A stretch of 64,000 bases of DNA, taken from contig NZ_CP011477.1 in the NCBI RefSeq assembly GCF_001010805.1, forward strand, positions 434,001-498,000, given 5' to 3'. Under the pieces are notes generated by a model, which searched no databases, was not told where the DNA came from, and worked only from the letters and a program-made list of their open reading frames with translations. Positions within the stretch are counted from its first letter, which is position 1. Every line of letters begins with the position of its first letter. Made by a program: the position numbers and the translations under genes. The stretch comes from Spongiibacter sp. IMCC21906. Its GTDB lineage: Bacteria > Pseudomonadota > Gammaproteobacteria > Pseudomonadales > Spongiibacteraceae. Below are positions 42,498 to 52,083 of this stretch, one piece after another.

Positions 42498-44378
42498 TCA
42501 AATGTATTGGGCGGCTTGAATCTCCTGATAGCGTTTGGCCCAGGTTGTAAAGTGGTCTGCGGGAATAGCGGGAGAGTACAAAAACCCTTGGGCTTTATCG
42601 CATTGGCGTTCTTTTAATATTCGTCGCTGTTGCAGGTTTTCTACCCCTTCGGCGACCACTTCCATCTTAAAACTATGGGCCATGGCAATAACAGCATTGG
42701 CCAAGGTGACGCTGTCCTGGCTGGCCTCTATCCCATGAATAAAGCTTTTGTCGATTTTTAATGTATCAAAAGGGTAGCGTTTAAGGTAGCTGAGTGAAGC
42801 ATAGCCCGTACCAAAATCGTCTATGGATAAGCGTACGCCCAAGGCTTTCAGGCGTTGAAAGCATTCCCTGACATAGGGCGCATCATTAATTAATAGGCCT
42901 TCGGTAATTTCCAGTTCCAGCATGGCGGGATCCATTCCCGTACGCTTTATGGTCTCTTCGACGCTATTTACAATATGGCCATCTTTAAATTGTCGTGATG
43001 AAATATTCACGGCCACCCGGATGGGTGGCAAGCCAGACTGCCGCCATTGCACAGCTTGTTGGCAGGCGTTCTGCAGGACCCAATCACCAATGGGAATAAT
43101 TAAGCCGCTGTCTTCGGCTATGTGGATAAAGTCGTCGGGACCGGGGTTTAGTAATTTATCGTTGTGCCATCGCAACAATACTTCTACCCCAACCAATTGG
43201 TTATTTTTCAGGTCAATCACAGGTTGGTAGTGAAGACTGAGCTCTTCCCGCTCTATAGCATGCCGCAGATGGTTTTCGGTCAACATGCGTTGCTCGACAC
43301 GGAAACTCATGGTCTCGTCAAACACGCAGTAGCGATTGCCCCCCTCTTCTTTAGCCGCAAACATGGCGGCTTCAGCGCTGCGAAGCAAGGATGCGGCGTC
43401 GCTGCCGTCGCTGGGAAACTGGGTTAAGCCGATACTGGCGGTGAGGTTGATCTCGTTATTATCAATGTAAAAAGGCCGTTTAATATCGTCAAGAATGACA
43501 TCGGATATGGCCATGGCCTCGCCAAGAGAGCTTCCTTCAGATAATAACAGCAGAAACTCATCCGCGCCGACGTGGGCAAGGATTTGCTCGTCGCCAATGC
43601 AGGCACGGAGCCGTTCGGCTATAGCATTGAGCAATTTATCGACAACAATATGACCCAGCGAGTCATTGAGGTAGCGAATACGATCTATATCGATATGCGC
43701 CAGGCTAAAAACATCGCTACTATTGTGACAGCTGGCAGCGCAATTGTTGAGTTTTTTGATAGCCAGATGGCGGTTAGGCAAGCCGGTTAATACACTGTAA
43801 TGCTCTTGAATAAACAGCCTATCTGCAATGGATTTGTGTTCAGAAATATCTTCGCAGTTGACCAGTAATTGTTCCCAGTGGTCGGCGGTATCTAGCAACG
43901 GTGTCACCGTAACCAACATATGTTTATCGTGGTCAGAGACGGGAAAGCGCAGTTCACCCTTCCATGATTTGCCTTGGTCTATACTTTTTTGTATTCGAGA
44001 TTGGATCTTTTCGGGGATGTTTTTTCCCAACTCAAGAACGTTAAAATTATTGTAAAGCGTTTTGATATCAAGCTGTATCATCTCTGCAAAGCAGCAATTA
44101 CAGTAAGTAATTTTAAATTGGCGGTTTACCAGCATTATTGCAGTTGAGCCCTGTTCTAATAATTGCTCTAGATAGCGACTGTGTTTTCTGGCTGATTGTA
44201 GCTGGCGGCTTTGTCGCTGCAGATAAATAGCGACACCGATTAGACTTAAAAACAAGCTTACAACCACGCCGGCAAGAGCTTGCTGTTCAGACGATAGGGT
44301 TTTTAGAGGTAAGAGGTAGGCGGCGCCAGCTAAGGCGATACCCGTACTTACTGTTAGGGCAAAGACAAGAAAACCCAT
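42498..44378 (-). CDS. PAS–GGDEF–EAL membrane protein (cyclic-di-GMP metabolism)
   Basis: The 626-residue form begins MGFLVFALTVS at ATG 44378 (the TTG 44417 extension is less likely). Two hydrophobic helices (about 2-20 and 33-50) are followed by a PAS domain (about 70-185; SRYLEQLL, VNRQFKITYCNCCFAEMI), a GGDEF domain (about 195-355) and an EAL domain (about 370-615). The diguanylate cyclase motif reads GADEF and the phosphodiesterase motif EVLLRW, while DDFGTGYASLSYL and EITEG are intact. Phosphodiesterase activity is therefore more likely than synthesis. Not in an evident operon. Confidence 0.92.
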   Translation of the reverse strand: MGFLVFALTVSTGIALAGAAYLLPLKTLSSEQQALAGVVVSLFLSLIGVAIYLQRQSRQLQSARKHSRYLEQLLEQGSTAIMLVNRQFKITYCNCCFAEMIQLDIKTLYNNFNVLELGKNIPEKIQSRIQKSIDQGKSWKGELRFPVSDHDKHMLVTVTPLLDTADHWEQLLVNCEDISEHKSIADRLFIQEHYSVLTGLPNRHLAIKKLNNCAASCHNSSDVFSLAHIDIDRIRYLNDSLGHIVVDKLLNAIAERLRACIGDEQILAHVGADEFLLLLSEGSSLGEAMAISDVILDDIKRPFYIDNNEINLTASIGLTQFPSDGSDAASLLRSAEAAMFAAKEEGGNRYCVFDETMSFRVEQRMLTENHLRHAIEREELSLHYQPVIDLKNNQLVGVEVLLRWHNDKLLNPGPDDFIHIAEDSGLIIPIGDWVLQNACQQAVQWRQSGLPPIRVAVNISSRQFKDGHIVNSVEETIKRTGMDPAMLELEITEGLLINDAPYVRECFQRLKALGVRLSIDDFGTGYASLSYLKRYPFDTLKIDKSFIHGIEASQDSVTLANAVIAMAHSFKMEVVAEGVENLQQRRILKERQCDKAQGFLYSPAIPADHFTTWAKRYQEIQAAQYI

Positions 44379-44488
44379 CGACAACCTGTTAAATGATGTT
44401 GCTGTTACTATTACCAAGCATAGCCTAGCTTGAGTAGCAGTGGTACCAAAAGGATAGTGGTGCTTTTAATTGTTATTCAGGGCCAGGC

Positions 44489-45070
44489 TCAGCAACGCAG
44501 CTTTTGGGCCACCATGAGGGCGAGATCCGCGCCGCTATGGTCGAGCTTCGTTTCCTCGCTTCGTTCCTCATAATAACATAATTGTAAGCTTTGAATTTGC
44601 GAGGGTAGCTCGCCTTTTTGAAGGATGAAAGCGGGGTTGCTAGGTCCGTTATTTTTGCCCTCAGCGGCCAGAAACGTTTGATAAAACAACATACCGCCGG
44701 GCTTTAAGGCCAAGGCCAGCGCCGGTAATAGTGGGCGGCTCAAAAAATAACTCACGACAATAACATCAAAGCTGTGTTGGCTTAAATCAATATTGTCGAG
44801 GTTGGCAACACGGCTTGTTATGGGTAGCTGATGTTGTTGGGCATATTGATCCAGACGCTGCAACGCCATATCGGAAATATCCCAAGTCTCGCAATGCCAG
44901 CCCCGTTCAGCTAGAAATACCGCATTGCCGCCAAGGCCACAGGCTAAATCCAGTGCGGTCCCCGGTGATGCAGGTAAACGTGCGGCCTGCTCTTGCAGCA
45001 CCGCGCATGGGGGTTTTGGCAGAGGCGTATCGCGGTGACGGTGGTTCCATTTTTTGCGCAGCTCATTCAT
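44489..45070 (-). CDS. Class I SAM-dependent methyltransferase
   Basis: 193-residue protein with the SAM-binding motif LDLACGLGGNAVFLAERG (about 40-57), an acidic second motif (TWDISDMAL) and FDVIVVSYFL. It resembles TehB-like and small-molecule methyltransferases, but the substrate is unknown. It lies 4 bp downstream of trkH and is probably cotranscribed with it. Confidence 0.85.
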   Translation of the reverse strand: MNELRKKWNHRHRDTPLPKPPCAVLQEQAARLPASPGTALDLACGLGGNAVFLAERGWHCETWDISDMALQRLDQYAQQHQLPITSRVANLDNIDLSQHSFDVIVVSYFLSRPLLPALALALKPGGMLFYQTFLAAEGKNNGPSNPAFILQKGELPSQIQSLQLCYYEERSEETKLDHSGADLALMVAQKLRC

Positions 45071-45074
45071 GCGC

Positions 45075-46526
45075 TTAGCGGCGCCAAAATGAAGGTAGAA
45101 ATAGCACCAGTAAAGTGAATATCTCTAGCCGTCCCAGCAGCATGGCGTAGCAAAGAATCCACTTGCCCGTGTCGCTGACACTGCGATAGCTTTGGGCAAC
45201 ATCGCCCAAGCCGGGCCCTAAATTATTGATTGAAGCGGCTGTAGCAGAGAATGCGGTAATGGCGTCTAACCCGAAGGCCATCATGGCCAAGGTGATGAGC
45301 ATAAAAGAGATGATATAGATTGCCACAAAGCTCCATACCGCACTAACAACCTTGGCCTCTACTCGGTGGCGCCCGACTTTAAGAGGAATAACGGCATTGG
45401 GGTGTAATAATTGCCGCATTTCTCGCAGACCTTGTTTGGCCACCAGCATAACGCGAATGACTTTTATCCCGCCTCCAGTGGAGCCTGAGCAGCCGCCAAC
45501 AAAGGACAGCATAATCAGCGCCATGGGTAAAAAGCTGGGCCAAATCGAGAAGTCTTCGGCACCAAATCCCGCGGTTGTAGCGACGGATACCGTGTGAAAG
45601 ATGCCGTGGATAAAGCTGTCTTTAAGGCTGAATGTCTCGCTGTGATATAGCTCTAGACTAATGGCCATCGTGGCAATAGCTAGCAGCGAGAGATAAAACT
45701 TGCTCTCTGAATCTTGTAGATAATAGCGCCACCGGAAGCCTCGACAGGCGTGAAAGTGGGTGGCGAAACTCATACCGGAAATAACCATAAATCCGCTACA
45801 AATCATTAAAATCAACGAGCTGTCAAAATAGCCCATGCTGGCGTCATGGGTAGAAAAGCCGCCAATGGCGATGGTAGAAAACGCATGGCAGATGGCGTCG
45901 AATGCACTCATGCCAGCTAGCCAATAGCTGAGTGAGCAAATGATGGTAAGACCCAAATACATCAGAAATAAAAGTTTTGCGGTGCCAGCGATACGCGGGG
46001 TGAGTTTAGTGTCTTTTACCGGTCCGGGGATTTCAGCTCGAAACAGCTGCATGCCCCCTATTCCCAAAATAGGCAGGATAGCCACGGCGATAACGATAAT
46101 GCCGATGCCGCCCAGCCACTGTAAAAACTGCCGGTAGAATAAAATGGATATAGGCAGTTCATCGAGGCCCACAATCACCGTGGCACCGGTGGTGGTCAGG
46201 CCAGAAATAGACTCAAACACCGCTTCGCTGATGGATAGATCGGGTTGATCAGAGAGGAGAAATGGCAGCGCACCGAATAAACCGAGAACAGTCCAAAACA
46301 GCGATACCACCAAAAAACCATCGCGAATGCCCAAGTCACGTTTTTGGCTGCGGCGGTTGGGAAGCCAGAACACAAGCCCGCTTAAAAATGTCACCGCAAA
46401 CGCGGTGCCAAAAGCGTGGCTGGCGCCGTCGTGGAACAATAATGACAAACCGCCGGGCACAGCCATGGTCAAGCTGAATATCATCAACAGTACGCCGATA
46501 ATGCGGGAAATAATGTTGAGATGCAT
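45075..46526 (-). CDS. trkH: Trk potassium uptake membrane subunit TrkH
   Basis: The 483-residue membrane protein is the K+-translocating subunit. Four pore-loop segments are seen, including SGLTTTGATVIVGLDELP, HAFSTIAIGGFST, TVSVATTAGFGAEDF and NNLGPGLGDVAQSY, the usual glycine filters. Downstream of trkA by 35 bp. Confidence 0.96.
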   Translation of the reverse strand: MHLNIISRIIGVLLMIFSLTMAVPGGLSLLFHDGASHAFGTAFAVTFLSGLVFWLPNRRSQKRDLGIRDGFLVVSLFWTVLGLFGALPFLLSDQPDLSISEAVFESISGLTTTGATVIVGLDELPISILFYRQFLQWLGGIGIIVIAVAILPILGIGGMQLFRAEIPGPVKDTKLTPRIAGTAKLLFLMYLGLTIICSLSYWLAGMSAFDAICHAFSTIAIGGFSTHDASMGYFDSSLILMICSGFMVISGMSFATHFHACRGFRWRYYLQDSESKFYLSLLAIATMAISLELYHSETFSLKDSFIHGIFHTVSVATTAGFGAEDFSIWPSFLPMALIMLSFVGGCSGSTGGGIKVIRVMLVAKQGLREMRQLLHPNAVIPLKVGRHRVEAKVVSAVWSFVAIYIISFMLITLAMMAFGLDAITAFSATAASINNLGPGLGDVAQSYRSVSDTGKWILCYAMLLGRLEIFTLLVLFLPSFWRR

Positions 46527-46561
46527 GGCGGTTGCTGGGTCTCTTTAAACGTTGGTTACCT

Positions 46562-47935
46562 TTAAAAGAAGGTAAATCCGACTTGAAACAGTTTTTCTAC
46601 CTGTTTGATCTTAGATTTATCAATCAAGAACAGAATGAGGTGGTCTTCCGACTCTACTACCAAGTGGCTATGGGCAATTTGCACTTCTTCACCCCGGACC
46701 AGCGCACCAATGCTCACTCCTTCTGGCAAATCAATTTCATCCAGCCGACGGCCGACCACTTTTGATGATCGACTATCGCCATGGGCGATAATTTCCAGCG
46801 CCTCGGCGGCACCCCGGCGTAGCGCGTGAACATTATAAATATCGCCTCGGCGCACGTGGGTAAGCAGGCTGCCGATGGTGATTTGTTGGGGCGACAGGGC
46901 AATATCAATATCACCCCCTTGCACCAAGTCGACATAAGCCGGGTTGGTGATCAGAGTGATGACTTTTTTGGCCCCCATCCGCTTGGCCAGCAGTGATGAC
47001 ATGATGTTGGCTTCATCGTCGTTGGTCAGGGCGAGAAAGACATCGGTTTCGTCGATGTTTTCTTGGGCGAGCAGGTCGTGATCAGAGGCACTGCCATGCA
47101 ATACAATCGCGCGGCTTAAGTGCTCAGATAGGGTGCGGCAGCGTTCGTAGCTGCGTTCGATAATTTTAATGTGGTAGCGACCTTCGGTTGCCATTGCCAA
47201 TCTTTCGCCAATATTGCCGCCCCCGGCAATCACCAAGCGTTTGTAATTGGTGTCGACTTTTCGCATTTCACTCATTACCGGCATGATGTTTTTCTTGGCG
47301 GCAATAAAAAAGACTTCGTCTCCGGCTTCCACCACGGTATGCCCTTCTGGTGCGATGGCGGTACCCCGCCGAAAAATGGCGGCGACTCGGGTGTCGACAT
47401 TGGGCATATGATCGCGGATAGCAGAAAGCTCATTGCCGACCAAGGGGCCGCCGTAATAGGCCTTAACTGCGACCAGCTGTACTTTTCCGTCGGCAAAATC
47501 CAAAACCTGTAACGCACCGGGGTATTGCAACAACCGGCCGATGTATTTGGTTACCAACTCCTCTGGGCTAATAAAGACATCGATGGGGATGGCATCGTTG
47601 CCAAACAGCTTCTCAACATTGGTGTAAGCGTTGGCGCGGATACGGGATATTTTGGTGGGGGTTCTGAACAGTGTTTGGGCAACCTGACAGGCCACCATGT
47701 TGATCTCGTCGCTGTTGGTGACGGCAATAAGCATGTCGGCATCATCTGCCCCGGCCCTGGCCAATACGTCAGGGTGCGAGGCCGAACCCGTTACCGTTCC
47801 TATATCTAGACGGTCTTGCAGCTCCCGCAAGCGGTCCTGATCTCGGTCCACTACGGTAATGTCATTGTGCTCGCTGGCAAGGTTGGCCGCGAGGGTGCCG
47901 CCCACTTGTCCGGCTCCGAGAATAATGATTTTCAT
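46562..47935 (-). CDS. trkA: Trk system potassium uptake regulator TrkA
   Basis: Cytoplasmic NAD(H)-binding subunit of Trk, 457 residues. It has two tandem RCK modules, with [10 protein letters not shown] (about 7-16) and [10 protein letters not shown] (about 239-248), each followed by a TrkA-C domain. Precedes trkH on the same strand, and follows rsmB after 62 bp. Confidence 0.98.
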   Translation of the reverse strand: MKIIILGAGQVGGTLAANLASEHNDITVVDRDQDRLRELQDRLDIGTVTGSASHPDVLARAGADDADMLIAVTNSDEINMVACQVAQTLFRTPTKISRIRANAYTNVEKLFGNDAIPIDVFISPEELVTKYIGRLLQYPGALQVLDFADGKVQLVAVKAYYGGPLVGNELSAIRDHMPNVDTRVAAIFRRGTAIAPEGHTVVEAGDEVFFIAAKKNIMPVMSEMRKVDTNYKRLVIAGGGNIGERLAMATEGRYHIKIIERSYERCRTLSEHLSRAIVLHGSASDHDLLAQENIDETDVFLALTNDDEANIMSSLLAKRMGAKKVITLITNPAYVDLVQGGDIDIALSPQQITIGSLLTHVRRGDIYNVHALRRGAAEALEIIAHGDSRSSKVVGRRLDEIDLPEGVSIGALVRGEEVQIAHSHLVVESEDHLILFLIDKSKIKQVEKLFQVGFTFF

Positions 47936-47997
47936 GGCAGGCGCTGGCCCCGGCTTGTTGTGGTGCTGTGCATTGTGCGACTAAGGTCCATCAGGAC

Positions 47998-49302
47998 TCA
48001 AGCCTTGCGGCGTAGTTGCGCATAAAAGAAACCATCGGCCCCGGCTTTTGTCGGCAAAATTTGTCTACCAGCAGCTTGGGGTATGCCCCAGTCTGCTGAA
48101 ATAGGGAGTAACTCTGCGTCAGCGTGATCGGCAAGAAAGGCGACGACGGTGTCGCTGTTTTCTTGAGGTAGCACTGAGCAGGTGGCATAAACCAGAATAC
48201 CACCGGGTTTTAGCGTGACCCACAATGCCTGCAACAACTGTTGTTGTAATTGGGCAAGGGCAGCAATGTCGTTGGCGCGCCGGTGTAACAGGATGTCTGG
48301 ATTGCGGCGGAGCACACCCGTGGCGCTGCAAGGCGCGTCCAGCAAGATTCGATCAAAGCCCTCTCCGTCCCACCAGATATCGGTTTCAGTGGCGTCGGCG
48401 GCCAGCAAAGTGGCATTAAAAGACAGCCTTGTCAGATTGCTTTCCACCCGAGCCAAGCGGCTGTCGTCAATATCCAGGGCAACGAGTTCGGCCAGTTCTG
48501 GTTGCGCTTCTAAAATGGCGCCGCTTTTGCCGCCGGGGGCTGCACAGGCATCTAATACCCGTTGGCCGGGGGCCAAATCGAGCAAGGTGGTACAGAGTTG
48601 GGCGGCTTCGTCTTGAACACTGGCCGCACCGGATTCAAATTCGGGTAGCTTATCAACCCCACAAGGCTGGTGTAGGCGCAGGCCGTGGTTGGCGAAATCA
48701 CAGGGGCTGGCGTCTATTTCGACGGCAGCCATCGCTTGGGCATAGTCGGCGACCGAGTATTGTTGCCGATTAACCCGTAAACACATGGGTGGATGGCTGA
48801 TATTGGCCGTGGTGATTTGCTCAATATGGTCGGGCCAGGATTCGGCTATGGCCTTGTACAGCCAGTCGGGGTGTGCGGTCGCAGCTGCGGGCTTGAGGTT
48901 TGAAAACAGCGCCTCGCCTTCTCGTTGGCAGCGCCGTAACAGCGCGTTGATCAAACCCGCTGCCCAAGGTTTGCCTAAAGCTTTGGCAGCGTCGACGGTG
49001 GTGTTGATAACTGCGTGGCTGGGTACCCGCGTGTAAAACAGCTGGTAAACGCCGATGTAAACCAATAACCGGATGTCGTCGTCTTTGCTTTTAAAGGGTT
49101 TTTTGAACAAGGGCATAAGGGCGGCATGTAAACGCCAGTAGTGCCGTAAGGTGCCGTAGCACAGTTCTCGAAACAGCGGACGTTGTTCTGGTTTGAGTGG
49201 TTTTTCATCAATGGGGAGCTGGCGGCTGAGAGACGCACCAGCCAGGACGGCGGCAAGACATTTTGCAGCGGCTTGTCTGGGATCAGTTTTTTTGTTTTTC
49301 AC
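47998..49302 (-). CDS. rsmB: 16S rRNA (cytosine967-C5)-methyltransferase
   Basis: 434-residue methyltransferase for C967. The N-terminal NusB-like RNA-binding domain (about 8-140) precedes the catalytic domain with DACAAPGGKSG (SAM), DAPCSATGVLRRNPD and the catalytic TCSVLPQEN. The GTG start at 49302 overlaps the fmt stop by 4 bp. Standard def-fmt-rsmB-trkA order. Confidence 0.98.
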   Translation of the reverse strand: MKNKKTDPRQAAAKCLAAVLAGASLSRQLPIDEKPLKPEQRPLFRELCYGTLRHYWRLHAALMPLFKKPFKSKDDDIRLLVYIGVYQLFYTRVPSHAVINTTVDAAKALGKPWAAGLINALLRRCQREGEALFSNLKPAAATAHPDWLYKAIAESWPDHIEQITTANISHPPMCLRVNRQQYSVADYAQAMAAVEIDASPCDFANHGLRLHQPCGVDKLPEFESGAASVQDEAAQLCTTLLDLAPGQRVLDACAAPGGKSGAILEAQPELAELVALDIDDSRLARVESNLTRLSFNATLLAADATETDIWWDGEGFDRILLDAPCSATGVLRRNPDILLHRRANDIAALAQLQQQLLQALWVTLKPGGILVYATCSVLPQENSDTVVAFLADHADAELLPISADWGIPQAAGRQILPTKAGADGFFYAQLRRKA

Positions 49303-50261
49303 GCGCGACCCAACTGTGTGCCAGGGGCAAATAGTTGTGCTTTTGAGTTTAAAATTTCGGCGGCAGACATGGCTCTGGCTCCTGGCAATTGGATGGCGAG
49401 GAGGCGGAGCGCGCCGCTGCCACAGGCCACCGTAATGCCCTGTTTGTCGGCTTGCAAAATAGTGCCAGCTTCGCCGTCAGCGTCAGCGTCAGCTACAGGC
49501 TGAGCCTGCCAAATTTTAATTCGGGTCTCTGCCAAGTTGGTGTAACAACAGGGAAAGGGGTTAAACGCGCGGATTTTTCTATCTAGAGTCGCTGAACTTT
49601 GGCTCCAATCGATCTCGGCTTCTATCTTGTCAATTTTTGCCGCGTAATTGCTGTCGTCGTCATTCTGGGCCTGGGCGATTGCTGTACCGGTCGCCAGCGA
49701 ATTAATGGCGTCAATCAGTGCGGGGCCGCCAAGTTTTGCCAAGGTGTCGTGCAACTCGGCAGAGGTGGTGGTGCTGGTAATCTCGCATTTGGCGATGCGC
49801 AGCATGTCACCGGTATCAAGCCCGGCATCCATCTGCATAATCGTTACCCCGGTTTCACGGTCGCCCGCTTCGATGGCCCGCTGAATCGGTGCGGCGCCGC
49901 GCCATCTTGGCAAGATCGAACCGTGTACATTGACGCAGCCAAAGCGGGGAATATCCAAAACCGCTTGGGGCAGAATCAAACCGTAGGCCACCACAATCAT
50001 TAAGTCGGCACGGAGCCCAGCCAGTTCTTGCCGGGCGCTATCTTCTTTAAAATTAATAGGCTGAAACACCGGGAGTTCAGCACGTTCTGCCAGCTGTTTT
50101 ACCGGGCTTGGTTTGGGTTTTTTGCCCCGGCCCGCAGGGCGATCAGGCTGGCTGTAAACGCCAACAATGTCGTGTTGTCCATTGTCCAAAAGCGCTTGCA
50201 AGTGCGCGGCGGCAAAGTCCGGGGTGCCGGCAAAAACCAGCCTCAGACGGGGTGTATCCAT
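49299..50261 (-). CDS. fmt: Methionyl-tRNA formyltransferase
   Basis: Formylates initiator Met-tRNA. The 320-residue protein has FAGTPDFAAAHLQALL at the start, the catalytic NVHGSILPRWRGAAPIQRAI and the QMDAGLDTGDML segment. A short in-frame hexamer repeat near 49477-49495 encodes alternating Asp and Ala (VADADADGE) in the C-terminal domain. Follows def by 15 bp. Confidence 0.98.
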   Translation of the reverse strand: MDTPRLRLVFAGTPDFAAAHLQALLDNGQHDIVGVYSQPDRPAGRGKKPKPSPVKQLAERAELPVFQPINFKEDSARQELAGLRADLMIVVAYGLILPQAVLDIPRFGCVNVHGSILPRWRGAAPIQRAIEAGDRETGVTIMQMDAGLDTGDMLRIAKCEITSTTTSAELHDTLAKLGGPALIDAINSLATGTAIAQAQNDDDSNYAAKIDKIEAEIDWSQSSATLDRKIRAFNPFPCCYTNLAETRIKIWQAQPVADADADGEAGTILQADKQGITVACGSGALRLLAIQLPGARAMSAAEILNSKAQLFAPGTQLGRA

Positions 50262-50276
50262 AAGGCTGATTTCCGA

Positions 50277-50783
50277 TTAGGCTTGGCGCCGATGCTGTTT
50301 TTCCAGCTTGCTGCGAATGCGGTTGCGTTTTAACGGCGAGATGTAATCCACAAAGAGCTTGCCCAGCAGGTGGTCTTGCTCGTGTTGAATGCACACGGCT
50401 AACAATCCGTCGGGCTCAATCTCAAAGGCATCGCCATTGCGATCCAGCGCTTTTACGCGAATATGCTTGGGGCGCTCTACGGTCTCGTAGTATCCCGGTA
50501 CCGATAAACAACCCTCGTCGTATTGAAAGTGTTCATCGTCCAGCACGGTGATCTCAGGATTGATAAAGACCAGCGGCTCGCTGCGATCTTCGGAGATATC
50601 GATGACAATAATTTGTTCGTGGACATCCACCTGACTTGCGGCCAGGCCGATACCTGGCGCCTCGTACATGGTGTCGAACATATCGTCGATCAGTTTGCGT
50701 ACCCTGTCATCCACGGTTTTTACCGGTACTGCGATATTACGAAGACGTGGATCGGGAAATTCCAGAATTTCAAGCACTGCCAT
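50277..50783 (-). CDS. def: Peptide deformylase
   Basis: 168-residue metalloenzyme removing N-formyl groups. It has motif I GIGLAASQ (about 46-53), motif [10 protein letters not shown] (about 90-97) and motif [15 protein letters not shown], which contains the HEXXH metal ligands. First gene of the leftward def-fmt-rsmB-trkA series; diverges from the LysM protein gene. Confidence 0.98.
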   Translation of the reverse strand: MAVLEILEFPDPRLRNIAVPVKTVDDRVRKLIDDMFDTMYEAPGIGLAASQVDVHEQIIVIDISEDRSEPLVFINPEITVLDDEHFQYDEGCLSVPGYYETVERPKHIRVKALDRNGDAFEIEPDGLLAVCIQHEQDHLLGKLFVDYISPLKRNRIRSKLEKQHRRQA

Positions 50784-50875
50784 AAGCTGCTATGACCATT
50801 TCAGTATATTTGCGTATTTTACTGTCATTAACCCAGCTAAGGTAATGACAAATAAGGTAATCAGGCTATAAAAGC

Positions 50876-50893
50876 TTCGCCAGCTATGGCGAA
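50876..50893. repeat. Inverted repeat in the def–LysM intergenic region
   Basis: TTCGCC AGCTAT GGCGAA forms an 18-bp perfectly symmetrical hairpin within the 199-bp divergent gap. AT-rich -10-like sequence (TATATTATAC) follows at 50900-50909, so it could be an operator or part of a leader. Function unknown. Confidence 0.4.
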
Positions 50894-50982
50894 TGCTCTA
50901 TATTATACAGTCAGCGATTAAGAAATGCCTGATTATGCGCGCCGGGATTTGGCGGGATAAAAAAAGGCCAGGGTAAGGATCG

Positions 50983-52011
50983 ATGAGTAATATGAAAAAA
51001 ACGTTGTTGGGACTCGCTCTGGTGCTGTGTGCCGCCGTGCTTCATGCCGGAGATGTGTTAAGCCTTAAGGCGGGCCACCCGGAGACGTATGTGGTTAAGA
51101 AAGACGACACCCTCTGGGATATCTCGGGTGTGTTTTTGGACGACCCCTGGCTGTGGCCCGAGCTTTGGTATTACAACCCCCAAGTCGATAATCCGCATCT
51201 GATCTACCCCGGTGATATTCTTAAACTGAGGTGGGTTGATGGTCGGCCGGTGCTGGTAAAAGACAGTGGCGGTGGCGTGGTTAAGCTTAACCCGCAAATG
51301 CGCATATCCGACCTCAATGACGCCATTCCGCCGATTCCGCTGGATGTGATCGCCCCTTTCCTAACCCGTAGCCGGGTGGTTAATCCCGAGGAGTTAGAGC
51401 AAGCGCCTTATGTGCTGGCGGGCCGCGACGGCAATATTGTCGCGGGTGCGGGTGATCAAGTGTTAGGGCGAGGTGATTTTTCCCAAGAAGATAGCTACGG
51501 CGTTTATCGTGCCGGTCAGTTATACCAAGATCCAGTGACAGGCGAAGTGCTGGGCATTGAAGCTAAGGATATTGGCACGGCTAATTTGCTCAGCAGCGAG
51601 GGTGAAATATCGACCCTGGAACTGAATCGCAGCACTGAAGAAATTCGCCGAGCGGATCGCTTTTTACCTCTTGAGCGCCGTGAGCTCTTGGCGCGTTTTG
51701 ACCCCAAGGCCCCTAATGACGATGTAGGCGGCTTTATTATTGCGGTTGAAGGTGGTGTTTCCCAAATTGGCAGCATGGATGTCGTGACCCTTAACTTGGG
51801 TGAGCGCAATAATATGATGGCCGGCGACGTCATGGCCATTTACACCACGGGGGTCATGGTTCGGGACCCCATCACCAACGAGCGCTTAAAAGCGCCGGAT
51901 GTCCGCGCTGGGATATTGATGGTGTTTCGCACTTTTGAAAAAACCAGCTACGCTTTGGTATTGAAAGCGGAGCAGGCGCTGAAAGTGGGGGATCGTGTTA
52001 GCCCACCCTAG
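50983..52011 (+). CDS. LysM-domain periplasmic protein
   Basis: 342-residue exported protein with a signal peptide (about 1-22, ALVLCAAVLHA) and one LysM peptidoglycan-binding domain (about 35-85; VKKDDTLWDISGVFLDDPWLWPELW, NPHLIYPGDILKL). The remaining 250 residues are conserved in the same position beside dprA in pseudomonads, but have no known activity. AAGGAT lies just before ATG 50983. A terminator follows. Confidence 0.92.
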   Translation: MSNMKKTLLGLALVLCAAVLHAGDVLSLKAGHPETYVVKKDDTLWDISGVFLDDPWLWPELWYYNPQVDNPHLIYPGDILKLRWVDGRPVLVKDSGGGVVKLNPQMRISDLNDAIPPIPLDVIAPFLTRSRVVNPEELEQAPYVLAGRDGNIVAGAGDQVLGRGDFSQEDSYGVYRAGQLYQDPVTGEVLGIEAKDIGTANLLSSEGEISTLELNRSTEEIRRADRFLPLERRELLARFDPKAPNDDVGGFIIAVEGGVSQIGSMDVVTLNLGERNNMMAGDVMAIYTTGVMVRDPITNERLKAPDVRAGILMVFRTFEKTSYALVLKAEQALKVGDRVSPP

Positions 52012-52042
52012 CGGCTGATTCCTTACCGACAATTGTGAAGAG

Positions 52043-52067
52043 CCCGGTTGTGATATGACCGGGTTTT
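52043..52067 (+). terminator. Intrinsic terminator after the LysM gene
   Basis: CCCGGT (52043-52048), a 9-nt loop and ACCGGG (52058-52063) followed by TTTT. It ends 16 bp before dprA and probably separates the two transcripts partly. Confidence 0.75.
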
Positions 52068-52083
52068 ACCACCGACAGCAAGG

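Noticed and set aside
49476-49495. Tandem hexamer repeat as a phase-variation tract in fmt
   Set aside because: Unit length is a multiple of three, so changes would not shift the frame, and only about three copies are present.
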